NCBI GenBank assembly: GCA_003245675.1
Contig: QKCN01000012.1
Span: 1 to 37,382 of the forward strand
Direction: 5' to 3'
Source: Bacteriovoracaceae bacterium
Lineage (GTDB): Bacteria; Bdellovibrionota; Bacteriovoracia; Bacteriovoracales; Bacteriovoracaceae
DNA: 37,382 nt
Part shown: one piece after another, positions 1-8,393 of the stretch
How positions within the stretch are numbered: the first letter of the stretch is position 1
Layout: every line of letters starts with the position of its first letter
Translations under genes and position numbers: made by a program
The notes under the pieces: generated by a model
Seen by the model: the letters and a program-made list of their open reading frames with translations, nothing else
Databases searched by the model: none
What the model was told of the DNA's origin: nothing

Positions 1-330
1 GACATCGCTGATGCTATCGATGATAAGACCGATAATATCATTTCCTAAGTCAAGGTCTTCATAAAGCTGTTGCTCGACGAGTGGTTTAATGCCTTCATTA
101 TTCTTAAAAATAACAACTTTGTGTTTTTTAGGGTCGATGGGGCTTAGGTCTTCGGTAAAAAGTTCGGGATGAAGCAAAGATACAACATTTCCGCGAAGAT
201 TCATTAATCCACAATGATAACTATTGGCCCCAGGGATTTTGACAATTTCAGTGATAGACGCAATCTCTTTAACAAGCAGAATGTCAACGCCGAATAGATC
301 TTCGCCAATTTTAAAACAACTAATTTTCAT
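1..330 (-). CDS. cheW: CheW-like chemotaxis coupling protein (3' part outside window)
   Basis: About 110 codons of an open frame run from an ATG at 328-330 off the left edge. The product starts MKISCFKIGEDLFGVDI and goes on with a conserved-looking CheW core (an NLRG stretch, then VSLLHPELF). CheW is a small cytoplasmic SH3-like scaffold of about 150 residues that joins chemoreceptors to the CheA kinase, so roughly the last quarter to third is missing. The start overlaps the cheA stop by one base (TGATG), which implies translational coupling and fits co-transcription with the kinase. Any further chemotaxis genes of the operon would lie beyond the window. Family assignment is from sequence pattern only. 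Confidence 0.85.
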   Translation of the reverse strand, partial: MKISCFKIGEDLFGVDILLVKEIASITEIVKIPGANSYHCGLMNLRGNVVSLLHPELFTEDLSPIDPKKHKVVIFKNNEGIKPLVEQQLYEDLDLGNDIIGLIIDSISDV

Positions 331-3236
331 CATTCTGCCCTTAATAGTTGATCAATTGTTTTGATTAATTCTGTTCTATCAATTTTGTTCAACCATTTAT
401 TAATTCCAAGCTGAAGCCCTTGTTTTACGGTCTCTGCGTTGGTGACACTGGTTAATGCAATAATGGGGATATTTTTCCAGGGAGCATCGCTACTACGAAT
501 ATGATCGGCAAGCTCAAGTCCATTCATTACCGGCATTTCGATATCACTAATAACAATGTCAAATTGCTCTTTTTCTAATTTTCGGCAAGCTTCTTGGCCG
601 TTCTCTGCCAAAATGACATCATGACCTTCATCTTTTAAGTATGTCATGGCCATACGCTGATAAAGAGGGGTGTCTTCTACAAGCAATATTTTAGAATTGG
701 TTGAATTTTTTATTTCTTCTCGATTAAAGCAATTGGGCTCAAATTTTTCTAAAATGGCATGAAAGTTCAAAAGAACGACAATATCATCGTCGATAATGGC
801 CGACCCCATAAAAAATTCACTGCGAATGGTATTATCTTCAAGCTGTAAGCTGACTTCTTTAGTGTCAATAATATTCCCAATTTTTAGCGCAACGGGAACA
901 GCTGTGTTTTTAGGGATAACAATATTGAAATCATCTTCGATTTCTGCGACAGCCTTTTGTTGAGACTTCAACTCAACCACTCGAGTTGTCTTATCCATGT
1001 AGTTTATGAAGAGCTTATTGCCAATTTTTTTGAGGTCTTGCTTTTTTATTTTATCAATGCGTTGAATGAGGGCGAGAGGTATTGCAAATTTCGCTTTAGA
1101 GTTGTTATCAAATAGCAATAACATTATTCGGTCATTGGAAACTTGCTTTGCTTTCTTGATTGTTTGCGAAACACCTTGTGCTTTCTCATAAACAAGGCGG
1201 TTTTTTTGAACAATACCATGTACATCGACAATCAAAGCTACTTTGCCATCCCCCAAAATTGTCACCCCAGCATATGAATTAAGGTAGCGTAGGTGATTAG
1301 GGAGAGACTTCACGATAATTTCTTCAAACCCCCATATTTTATCAACTATCAATCCGATTCGGATGTCGCCAGTCGTCACAATCATTATTTTCAGATTTGT
1401 TTCTGGAGGCATTCGCGTGCTGTCATAATCTCTAACGATATGCTCCTCTGAGCCATCTTCTAGAATCTCAACTTGAGAATAGATGCTTTGTCTGCGATCT
1501 TTGGTCCTTTCGCCTGTCACGGGATGAATAAAAGTTCTATCAAGGTTGATACAGTCTGCTAAATGCATCAATGGAACTAGTTCCCCACGAAGCCTTAACA
1601 CTTGGGCACCACGCACTGTTGCCATCTTTTCTTTGAATTCATCGCTCGTCACTCTAATGAGTTCTTCAAAGCTCACCTGGGGAATTGCAAATTTTTGTCC
1701 TTCTACTTCGACAATCAGGGATGATATGATTGCTAAAGTTAAAGGCAGAGTAATTTTAAAAATTGTTCCTTTGTTTGGCTGAGAATTAATCTCTATACTG
1801 CCACCGATCTTTTCAATATTGTTTTTGACGACATCCATGCCCACACCACGACCTGAGACATCTGATATGGTTGCCGCCGTTGAAAGACCTGGCGCAAATA
1901 TAAGTTCCATCTTTTCCGAGTGAGAGAGTTTATCAAGGTCCGCTTTATTAATTAAACCTTGGTCAACTGCTTTAGCCACAACGGCATTTGGATTGATTCC
2001 CTTCCCATCATCAGATATTTCAATATGAACCAGTCCACCCGCGTGGAATGCTTTTAAAATTATTTTTCCCGCTTGAGCTTTGCCACTATTTTGGCGCTCT
2101 GCTGGAGATTCAATGCCATGGTCAGCGCAGTTTCGGACGAGGTGATTCAGAGGATCGGAAATAGATTCGATAATTGTTTTATCGAGCTCAACACTTCCTC
2201 CTTCGATTCTAATATTAATTTTTTTGTTAATTTTGGCAGCAAGATCTCTAACTAAACGGGGGAATTTATCAAAAACCACAGAAATAGGCTGCATACGCAT
2301 CCCCATGATTTCTGTTTGCAGTTGAGTTGTAACTCTATCTGTATTTTGAAAAATATTTTTCAATGACTGATTTTGCATGTCATCTTTGAAGTGGTTCAGT
2401 AATTGATTACGAGCTAGAACCAGTTCACCGGCCAAGTCGACTAACTTATTTAGCTTATTGACATAGATGCGGATTGTTTGGTCAGTGGAAACGGCTTTGA
2501 TTGGAGATACTTTTTTCCTTTCTTGTTTTATTTCTTTGTCTTCATTTTCAACAATTGAAGCCGCTTCTTCTTTGGGGGAACGCGCCATCTCATCTTCATC
2601 GGTATGAAGTTTGGCATCGAGTTCTTTGGACATTTCAAACAAAGCATTTATATCCTCGTCTATTCCTTCGCTGCCGTGAAGTTTGATATTTAGCTCTTCA
2701 GACATTTGAAGGAGAGCATCAATATCTTCAGCAATGGCATCTGAAATCTCTTCCATTTCCACCGCTTTGAGCCTCACGCTCTCTTCTTCTTTTTTTTCTT
2801 TTTCTTCTTGTTCATCTGAAATTGTGTCGACTTGTAACGATGCCAACTCTTCAGCTGAAATACTTTCTTCTTGAGCACTTTCCTCAAGTTCTAAGGTTTG
2901 GGCAATCTCCCCAAAGACAAATGCTTCATTAGGACAACTTAAGTGAGAGCGCAGTAGATCTGTTCCGGCCAATAAGGCATCGATTTGGGGCGATTTAGGC
3001 TGCACTTTTCCTGAACGAATGGCCCCAAGATAGTTTTCCATAATATGCGCGAGTTTTGTCATGCACTTATATTCTAAAAGAGAGGCTCCGCCCTTAATGC
3101 TATGGATGGCCCTAAATAGACTATTAATGGTCTCTGGGTCATTATCATGCTCAATTTTGAGTAGGTCATTTTCCAACTCGTCCAAAGCCTCAAGGCTGTC
3201 TTCCATAAATAGTTTTTCTAAATCATCCGTGCTCAT
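330..3236 (-). CDS. cheA: Hybrid chemotaxis histidine kinase CheA with C-terminal receiver
   Basis: 968 residues. Order: Hpt domain (1-110) with phosphorylatable His45 in AIHSIKGG; an acidic, Glu-rich linker (112-250) instead of a clear P2 domain; dimerisation helices (about 250-315); HATPase domain (about 320-500) with N-box His365/Asn369, G1 DDGKG at 409-413, F-box FAPGLST and G2 GRGVGMD at 462-468; a first CheW-like domain (about 500-690); a weaker second CheW-like domain (about 695-835); and a CheY-like receiver (849-968) with phospho-acceptor Asp898 and acidic Glu854/Asp855. It phosphorylates response regulators when receptors signal; the fused receiver may act as phosphate sink or internal target, as in FrzE-type kinases. 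The linker holds a tandem repeat. It heads the cheA-cheW operon; GGA lies 6 bp before the ATG. Confidence 0.93.
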   Translation of the reverse strand: MSTDDLEKLFMEDSLEALDELENDLLKIEHDNDPETINSLFRAIHSIKGGASLLEYKCMTKLAHIMENYLGAIRSGKVQPKSPQIDALLAGTDLLRSHLSCPNEAFVFGEIAQTLELEESAQEESISAEELASLQVDTISDEQEEKEKKEEESVRLKAVEMEEISDAIAEDIDALLQMSEELNIKLHGSEGIDEDINALFEMSKELDAKLHTDEDEMARSPKEEAASIVENEDKEIKQERKKVSPIKAVSTDQTIRIYVNKLNKLVDLAGELVLARNQLLNHFKDDMQNQSLKNIFQNTDRVTTQLQTEIMGMRMQPISVVFDKFPRLVRDLAAKINKKINIRIEGGSVELDKTIIESISDPLNHLVRNCADHGIESPAERQNSGKAQAGKIILKAFHAGGLVHIEISDDGKGINPNAVVAKAVDQGLINKADLDKLSHSEKMELIFAPGLSTAATISDVSGRGVGMDVVKNNIEKIGGSIEINSQPNKGTIFKITLPLTLAIISSLIVEVEGQKFAIPQVSFEELIRVTSDEFKEKMATVRGAQVLRLRGELVPLMHLADCINLDRTFIHPVTGERTKDRRQSIYSQVEILEDGSEEHIVRDYDSTRMPPETNLKIMIVTTGDIRIGLIVDKIWGFEEIIVKSLPNHLRYLNSYAGVTILGDGKVALIVDVHGIVQKNRLVYEKAQGVSQTIKKAKQVSNDRIMLLLFDNNSKAKFAIPLALIQRIDKIKKQDLKKIGNKLFINYMDKTTRVVELKSQQKAVAEIEDDFNIVIPKNTAVPVALKIGNIIDTKEVSLQLEDNTIRSEFFMGSAIIDDDIVVLLNFHAILEKFEPNCFNREEIKNSTNSKILLVEDTPLYQRMAMTYLKDEGHDVILAENGQEACRKLEKEQFDIVISDIEMPVMNGLELADHIRSSDAPWKNIPIIALTSVTNAETVKQGLQLGINKWLNKIDRTELIKTIDQLLRAE
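2604..2729 (-). repeat. Tandem 24-residue-period repeat in the CheA linker
   Basis: Residues 170-187 (EDIDALLQMSEELNIKLH) and 194-211 (EDINALFEMSKELDAKLH) of CheA match at 12 of 18 positions with otherwise mostly conservative changes, separated by 6 residues. The pattern is that of a short amphipathic helix. It lies where the P2 response-regulator docking domain sits in classical CheA proteins. Confidence 0.8.
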
Positions 3237-3350
3237 TTAGTTCCATTTTTGATCTACGGCAGTGTGCTTTACTCTTCTCTGACTTTTGTTCTTCATTCCT
3301 CGGAGGATTATGACTTTTGCTTGTCCTATTATTTGTTAGTTTTTTGCTAG

Positions 3351-3374
3351 AAGCTTTTTACTAAGGTAAAGCTT
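3351..3374. other. Imperfect inverted repeat in the gap between cheA and the beta-barrel gene
   Basis: AAGCTTTTTAC at 3351-3361 faces GTAAAGCTT at 3366-3374 with a two-base bulge and a 4-base loop. It lies 55-80 bp past the stop of the beta-barrel gene, so it could end that transcript, but no T-run follows on either strand. The rest of the 193-bp gap 3237-3429 should hold the cheA promoter; I see no convincing -35/-10 pair. Confidence 0.3.
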
Positions 3375-3429
3375 GGGCAGATGTCGCGGCGCACCCATGA
3401 GATAGTGGTAATGGTCCAAAGTAAAACGG

Positions 3430-4578
3430 CTAAAAGTAGTACTGCACTAAGAGCCCGAACTCTTTGCCGATTCTTTTTTGTAGTGTTGTCATTTCGTCTG
3501 ATCCTTGGGCAATTCTTCCCTTGACGAATGTGCTAAAATCGAGATTTGCCTTCCAATTGTAAATCCCTTTTAAAAATAAGAATGTGAAGAAATTTTCAGG
3601 ATCAACGAGGAGTGACGATTCCAGTTTGTAGAGTGGATGCAGTTGCCATCTGGTTAGTAAGGCAAAGGTATGTTCTTGAGAGAGCACGAAAAACTCTCGT
3701 CGAGCGCTAGCATAATTAGGGAGGTGGTGATACTCAAATTTAGCAAAAAAATCTTGGGTGAACTGGCGTTCTGCCCCCAAAGACTTATCAAAACTGAAGT
3801 GGGAGTTATCATTCTCTAGCTTGTCTTGCGCTACAATTTGAGCATAGAAAAGATAAGGGTCCCAAGATAAGGAGCCTTCACAGCCATACTTGAATGAGTC
3901 CTGGTCTTGACCGGCCACGAAGGTCAAAGTGGTTTGTTCTGTGTTTATTTTAAACTTGAGCCACTTACTTGTCTCTTGTGATTCTTTGTCGGGGAGCAGA
4001 TAGAAATCCAAAGAACTACTGTCGCTAAAGTATGCATTTAAATGTAGTCCATCGACCGCCAAAGGAACCTCGTTGATTTCCATTAGACTTGTGGGAATGG
4101 AAAAAGGGTTGATGGGATTATAGAATTGTCCTTGCCCATAGTTGATAATAAAACGCCCTAGCGACAGCTTGAAGTCCTGATAGTTGTAACTTAACTTTAA
4201 CTCCGAGGGGGTCAATTCACTGCGCGAATTTTCTCGTTCTTTGTCGATTGTTAAGTCGGTGAATTCCCGCAAAATAAATTTATTCGGTGAGTTTAGTTGG
4301 TCTTTGGTGAAGTCGGTATTAAACAAGCTACTTTGCGCATGCCTTGCTAGAAAACGGTAGTTAAACTGAAAGTTGTCTTTTTCTATTTTTTTTCCGATAA
4401 AGTCCGCATAGAGCAAAGTATAGTTGGCCGAATCGGGCAGCTTTTCCCAGTCAGAGTTTTCGGGGAACATTTCTTTGCTGATCATTCCCAGAGTACCTTC
4501 CTGTGCCCAGACAGAAGTGACCAGTAAAAAAGTAACCAGACAGGTTTTAATGAGAAAGGTTTTTAATGGTAAAATCAT
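3430..4578 (-). CDS. Predicted outer-membrane beta-barrel protein
   Basis: 382 residues. A signal peptide is clear: basic start, hydrophobic stretch at about 13-24, and likely cleavage after VWA at position 25. The mature part is rich in alternating polar/aromatic strands (for example ELKLSYNYQDFKLSLGRF) and ends in an aromatic strand, LLVQYYF, typical of barrels inserted by BamA. I do not recognise a precise family; it resembles porin or DUF1302/alginate-export-type barrels in style. It is last in the exporter operon, and its start overlaps the end of the LolA-like gene by 32 bp; no other ATG lies between residues 1 and 32. By context it may be the outer-membrane exit or acceptor of the exporter. 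Confidence 0.7.
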   Translation of the reverse strand: MILPLKTFLIKTCLVTFLLVTSVWAQEGTLGMISKEMFPENSDWEKLPDSANYTLLYADFIGKKIEKDNFQFNYRFLARHAQSSLFNTDFTKDQLNSPNKFILREFTDLTIDKERENSRSELTPSELKLSYNYQDFKLSLGRFIINYGQGQFYNPINPFSIPTSLMEINEVPLAVDGLHLNAYFSDSSSLDFYLLPDKESQETSKWLKFKINTEQTTLTFVAGQDQDSFKYGCEGSLSWDPYLFYAQIVAQDKLENDNSHFSFDKSLGAERQFTQDFFAKFEYHHLPNYASARREFFVLSQEHTFALLTRWQLHPLYKLESSLLVDPENFFTFLFLKGIYNWKANLDFSTFVKGRIAQGSDEMTTLQKRIGKEFGLLVQYYF

Positions 4579-5287
4579 CTTCTGATAGTTTGGAGTTATA
4601 GTTTATATCTAGGTAAATGAGTTTTGTGCTTTTCCCTTCCGCGTTTTCGTATTTCATTTCCCAAGTAGAAGGGACGAGGTGTGTTCCAAATTTCTTAATT
4701 TGGGAAAGGGTCAGCGTCCTAACAGGGGCACCTTTATTGTCAAAAAAGACTTCTTTACGTGGGAGGCAATCCTTAGGGGAAAGATAAAAGTGGATCTTGG
4801 GCCAGATCGCTTTTGAGTCTGTTTTTATAGTGCTTTCAACAATGCGAAATTCATCTGATTTTTTTGTTTTGATAAAGCTGTGCTGGTAATCATCGACGAA
4901 GGAAGATGCTTTAAGTAGATCGTCATTAGTAAAATCAGACCCCATCCAGCGCGAAAGTAACATCGAAGGTGCGACATTGACTGTTCTTTTTAGCTTGGGG
5001 AAATAGTTGGTAATGCGATTTTTAAGGCGTAAGGTACCAATCCCTTTTTCTTTGGCCGGACTTTTGATAAAGATGATTGACTTGTCTTTTCCCAGAACCT
5101 TGGCATTGAGTTCTAGTGTTCTTTGCCAGTCGGGAGTTGTGATCTGCATTTGAAATTTCCCGTCAGACTGTTCCCCTCTGATTTGCTGGTCAACATAGCG
5201 TATCCATTCACTGGGATCTTTAATGGCATTGCCTCCTGCATTTACGAGGGCCATACAGAAAAAGGTCGTGGGGAGAGCGTTTTTCAT
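4547..5287 (-). CDS. LolA-like outer-membrane lipoprotein-sorting family protein
   Basis: 246 residues, with an N-terminal export signal of modest quality ending near GGNA (residue 21). The body follows the LolA-like pattern of proteins often annotated 'outer membrane lipoprotein-sorting protein': WIRYVDQQIRG at the N-terminus, a strand-rich middle (IIFIKSPAKEKGIGTLRL, then NYFPKLKRTV), a SxxxxDFTNDDL stretch, and a C-terminal half ending DFTIKNL. Members carry a lipid or lipoprotein in a half-barrel across the periplasm. The start overlaps the ATPase stop (ATGA) and has CGGAGG 7 bp upstream. Between ABC genes and a barrel gene it is the natural periplasmic shuttle. The cargo cannot be read from sequence. 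Confidence 0.75.
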   Translation of the reverse strand: MKNALPTTFFCMALVNAGGNAIKDPSEWIRYVDQQIRGEQSDGKFQMQITTPDWQRTLELNAKVLGKDKSIIFIKSPAKEKGIGTLRLKNRITNYFPKLKRTVNVAPSMLLSRWMGSDFTNDDLLKASSFVDDYQHSFIKTKKSDEFRIVESTIKTDSKAIWPKIHFYLSPKDCLPRKEVFFDNKGAPVRTLTLSQIKKFGTHLVPSTWEMKYENAEGKSTKLIYLDINYNSKLSEDDFTIKNLSH

Positions 5288-5964
5288 GCAATGCCTCCGG
5301 TAATGATTCCATCACTCATGGTGAGAACTCGATCAACCTGATCGATGAGTCGCGGATCGTGAGTAGAGAAAAGAAAAGTTAAGTTAAGCTCTTTATTTAA
5401 TTTTTTAAAAAGACTGATAATTTCGTGGGCAGTGTGCGAGTCCAAATTGGCGGTGGGTTCATCCGCGAGAATGAGGGAAGGCGCATCGGCGATGGCCCTG
5501 GCGATAGAGACGCGTTGCTGCTGTCCACCACTCATTTGATTGGGGTAGCGTTGCGCTAATGAGGAAATCCCCACCAGTTCTAGTGCTTTTTCAATCCGGT
5601 CTTTGATTTTGATTTGATCTTTTTCTTTGAGCTGCAAAGGAAGTTCTACATTTTCATAGGCCGTAAGCATGGGAAAAAGCTGATAGTTCTGAAAAATAAA
5701 GCCAATATTGTTAAGGCGAAAAGAGGTTCTCTCTTTTTCCGACATAAGGTGGATGGCCTTTTTTTGAAATAAAATCTCACCACAAGAAGGTAAAAGTAGC
5801 CCTGCAATCAAATTGAGAAAAGTCGTCTTGCCTGAGCCAGATGGACCAATGATGGCAGAGAAATCTCCTTGGGTAACATCAAGTGATATGTTATTTACCG
5901 CTTTGACTTGAACTTCGGCTTGGTTGCCATAGGTTTTGCATAAGTTCTTTATTTCAAGCAACAT
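5284..5964 (-). CDS. ABC transporter ATPase, LolD/MacB type
   Basis: 226 residues, the usual length of LolD/FtsE-type ATPases. Visible motifs: Walker A GPSGSGKTT, Q-loop FIFQNYQLFP, signature MSGGQQQRVSIARA, Walker B LILADEPT, D-loop NLDSHTA and switch His in STHD. It powers the two FtsX-like permeases encoded just upstream. AAGGAG sits 5 bp before the ATG, and the gene overlaps the preceding permease by 11 bp. LolCDE-type and MacB-type complexes share this ATPase, so the ATPase alone does not tell lipoprotein release from other lipid export. Confidence 0.93.
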   Translation of the reverse strand: MLLEIKNLCKTYGNQAEVQVKAVNNISLDVTQGDFSAIIGPSGSGKTTFLNLIAGLLLPSCGEILFQKKAIHLMSEKERTSFRLNNIGFIFQNYQLFPMLTAYENVELPLQLKEKDQIKIKDRIEKALELVGISSLAQRYPNQMSGGQQQRVSIARAIADAPSLILADEPTANLDSHTAHEIISLFKKLNKELNLTFLFSTHDPRLIDQVDRVLTMSDGIITGGIA

Positions 5965-7150
5965 GCTTGCTCCTTTTTACTGCACTCCAAATGGGATAAA
6001 CCATCGCAAGCGATGTAAAGGAAATGATAATAATATTCGCAACGAGATAAAAAAGAGGGTAATGAATAAAACTCACCGCCGATGATATTTCCATTCCGCC
6101 CAGCAGAATCGGTTGTCCCCCCGTCATGAACATCATATCAAGAGGGTGAATTGAAAAGTAAGTCACAATCAACCACGCCAATATATTTCCAATAAATAAG
6201 GAGAAGAGGGTCAGACACAAGGACTCAATTCCCAAGCTGAGAGTTATCCAGGAGGAAGGAATTCCGATAATATTAAGAGATTTAATTTCGTCCTCTCTTT
6301 CGGCGAAGGAAAGAAAGAAGGCATTGGCAACACCTGCACCGACGATAAGGACAATCACTACCGAAAGTAGCCAGCAAAAAGAGCTAGTGAAGCGCATGCT
6401 CAGGGCAACGTCTGGAAGTAGTTGTTGCCAGTTATCAATTTTACTTTGTGTTTCATTAAAAGGCAGAAGAGAATCGGTCGACTGAAAAGAGACGAGTTGA
6501 TGGAAGGTGTCTGCAGGCATACTGAGAAAGTTTCTGCCGCTTGCTAAGTTGGTAAAGGCGACTCTTTCTTCTAAGTCTCCGCCGCCGAAGTCAATAATGG
6601 CACTAACCGTAAAAAGGTCATTGGCGATAGAACCGTCAAGAGCTTGTCCTAGGACGACTAATTCATCCCCCTGTTGAACACCTAGTTTTTTTGAGAGGCG
6701 TTTGCCAATGATAATGTTGTTTGCGTCATCTTCGTTTAGAAATGTTCCTTGCGCAATCATTTTATGGATTGAGCTGTTTTGTAATTCTTTTTGAGGATCA
6801 AGACCAATGAGCAGAAGACCTGCCATATTTTGAGGGCCCGATATGAAAGTAGGGATGGTTAGTCTGCCACAAACATTGGATGCCTCATGATATTTCGTGG
6901 GATCAATCTTTAAAACGCGATAGGGGTTAATTTCAGAATAATCTTGGTTGTAATACTCTTGGTGAAAGAGTTGAGCGTATCCGATGAATTGTTGGGTCAC
7001 TTCTTGGGTCATTTGTTTTTGAGCGGAATAATTAAAGCTTAAAAGCCATACAATGAGAATAAAGCTGGTGCTTAACCCCACACAAAGGATGCTTGAACGC
7101 GCATAACTACGCAGTAGGTTTTTAAGTGAATATTTCAACAAAAAAAGCAT
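5954..7150 (-). CDS. FtsX/MacB-family ABC permease (second of two)
   Basis: 398 residues. Topology is typical of LolC/LolE and MacB permeases: one N-terminal membrane helix (about 19-40), a large periplasmic domain (about 45-255), then three helices in the last third (about 258-285, 300-335, 360-390). A segment just after the second helix, EREDEIKSLNIIGIPSSWI, matches the coupling-helix region of these permeases, where the ATPase docks. The start overlaps the upstream permease stop by one base. Paired permeases with low mutual identity suggest a LolC/LolE-like heterodimer. Confidence 0.85.
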   Translation of the reverse strand: MLFLLKYSLKNLLRSYARSSILCVGLSTSFILIVWLLSFNYSAQKQMTQEVTQQFIGYAQLFHQEYYNQDYSEINPYRVLKIDPTKYHEASNVCGRLTIPTFISGPQNMAGLLLIGLDPQKELQNSSIHKMIAQGTFLNEDDANNIIIGKRLSKKLGVQQGDELVVLGQALDGSIANDLFTVSAIIDFGGGDLEERVAFTNLASGRNFLSMPADTFHQLVSFQSTDSLLPFNETQSKIDNWQQLLPDVALSMRFTSSFCWLLSVVIVLIVGAGVANAFFLSFAEREDEIKSLNIIGIPSSWITLSLGIESLCLTLFSLFIGNILAWLIVTYFSIHPLDMMFMTGGQPILLGGMEISSAVSFIHYPLFYLVANIIIISFTSLAMVYPIWSAVKRSKHVA

Positions 7151-8349
7151 TATTTAAGTTTCCTCATGACTCTTCCTAATGCCAGTACGTAGCTAAGGCT
7201 TACAATAACTAAAGTACTGATGACACTTGAGAGTATCAGTTTGCTATTTACGATTGGATAAATAAGACCCTCTAGGCGAATTCCTGCACGAGTAACACCT
7301 TGACCGCCAGTTAAAAACATGAGGTCAATGCCATTTTTCGTTTGAAAGAAGATGATTGTTCCTGAAATGAGTGTACTGATTGTAATTGCAATGAGCACAA
7401 TGTAAAAACCTTCAGCCAGACCTGCAAACCAGATATCTTTTTTCGACATACCGATGATTTTAAGAGTAGAGAGTTCTTCAAGACGTTCTTGCCACGATAT
7501 GGAAATAGGAATAAGAATAGTAATGAAAACCATGGCCAGTAGGATCATAGTGAAAATCCCTGACATTCCCTTATGAAAATCAATAACGGCACTCATTTCT
7601 GAGTTTATTTGGCGCCATGTTTTTACAGGAAGATTTCCCAGTTCCGCGATCTGGGGGCGCTGGGTGGTTTCTGGGAAAAGACGTACAATAATTCTGTTAA
7701 AGAATTGTGCCTGCTCTTTCATGTTTTTTTCTGGCCAAAGAAGTTTTGCTAGCCGGTCGTGACCAATATAGATGTGTTTTTTCTCAAAGTCGGGGCCATT
7801 TTTTTCATAAATTCCATCAATACTAAAGTTTTCAGAGAGAAGTTGCCCATCGGCACTTTGGAAATGGATAACCAGAGTGTCTCCTATATTAAGTTGAAAA
7901 TGGGCGGCCAACTTTTTTCCAATGACAATTCCCTCATTTGGCTGACTGCTTAATGGAAATGCTTTTTGATGTTGAATTTTTTGGGTACCCAATAACTGGA
8001 TCGGAAGAGATCCTTGGGTTGCCGCGGCATAAGCATTTAAAACCAATTCTGGAGAAAGGGATTTAACGAGGGGAGATGCCTGGAGTCGTTCAAGTATTTC
8101 TTTTTCAACACGTAAAGGGGAGAAGCTAACATTGCGTTCAAAAAAATCAGTGTCCTGTATTTGATAGTCTCCAATATTGCAATCTTTGACGGCCTCTTCT
8201 ATTTGAAAATTTAGTCCATCGAAGGTTGCTGTCACAATTATAGATATTGATATAGAGAGTGCGATAGAAAGACAAATAAAAAGACTACGCTTCGTGTTGC
8301 GCGTAATGTTTTTCTGAGAAAATTTGATCAGATATTGAATGCGTTTCAT
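7150..8349 (-). CDS. FtsX/MacB-family ABC permease (first of two)
   Basis: 399 residues, with the same architecture as its partner: N-terminal helix (about 22-44), periplasmic domain, then three C-terminal helices. The coupling segment here is QERLEELSTLKIIGMSKKDI, aligning with the partner's. Both permeases share a late MFLTGGQ / MFMTGGQ stretch before a final periplasmic loop, which supports their being paralogues. First gene of the exporter operon; its ATG at 8349 lies 44 bp from the divergent UbiA-type gene and has no clear ribosome binding site. Confidence 0.85.
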   Translation of the reverse strand: MKRIQYLIKFSQKNITRNTKRSLFICLSIALSISISIIVTATFDGLNFQIEEAVKDCNIGDYQIQDTDFFERNVSFSPLRVEKEILERLQASPLVKSLSPELVLNAYAAATQGSLPIQLLGTQKIQHQKAFPLSSQPNEGIVIGKKLAAHFQLNIGDTLVIHFQSADGQLLSENFSIDGIYEKNGPDFEKKHIYIGHDRLAKLLWPEKNMKEQAQFFNRIIVRLFPETTQRPQIAELGNLPVKTWRQINSEMSAVIDFHKGMSGIFTMILLAMVFITILIPISISWQERLEELSTLKIIGMSKKDIWFAGLAEGFYIVLIAITISTLISGTIIFFQTKNGIDLMFLTGGQGVTRAGIRLEGLIYPIVNSKLILSSVISTLVIVSLSYVLALGRVMRKLK

Positions 8350-8363
8350 TTGTTTTGTACAAT
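8335..8363 (+). promoter_or_regulatory. Sigma70-type promoter of the phosphonate/lipid operon
   Basis: TTGAAT (8335-8340), 17-bp spacer, TACAAT (8358-8363). Expected start near 8370 leaves a leader of about 24 nt to the ATG at 8394, with AAGGA 7 bp before it. The -35 overlaps the first codons of the divergent permease gene, so the two operons share one short control region. Confidence 0.6.
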
Positions 8364-8393
8364 ATCATGTCTCACTTCGAAAAGGAATCAGCA

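Noticed and set aside
3351-3374. Rho-independent terminator of the exporter operon
   Set aside because: The hairpin has a bulge and no T-run on the relevant strand, so it is listed only as an inverted repeat.
8355-8393. Longer UbiA-type reading frame from a TTG at 8355
   Set aside because: It starts upstream of the predicted transcription start and inside the -10 box, whereas the ATG at 8394 has AAGGA at good spacing.
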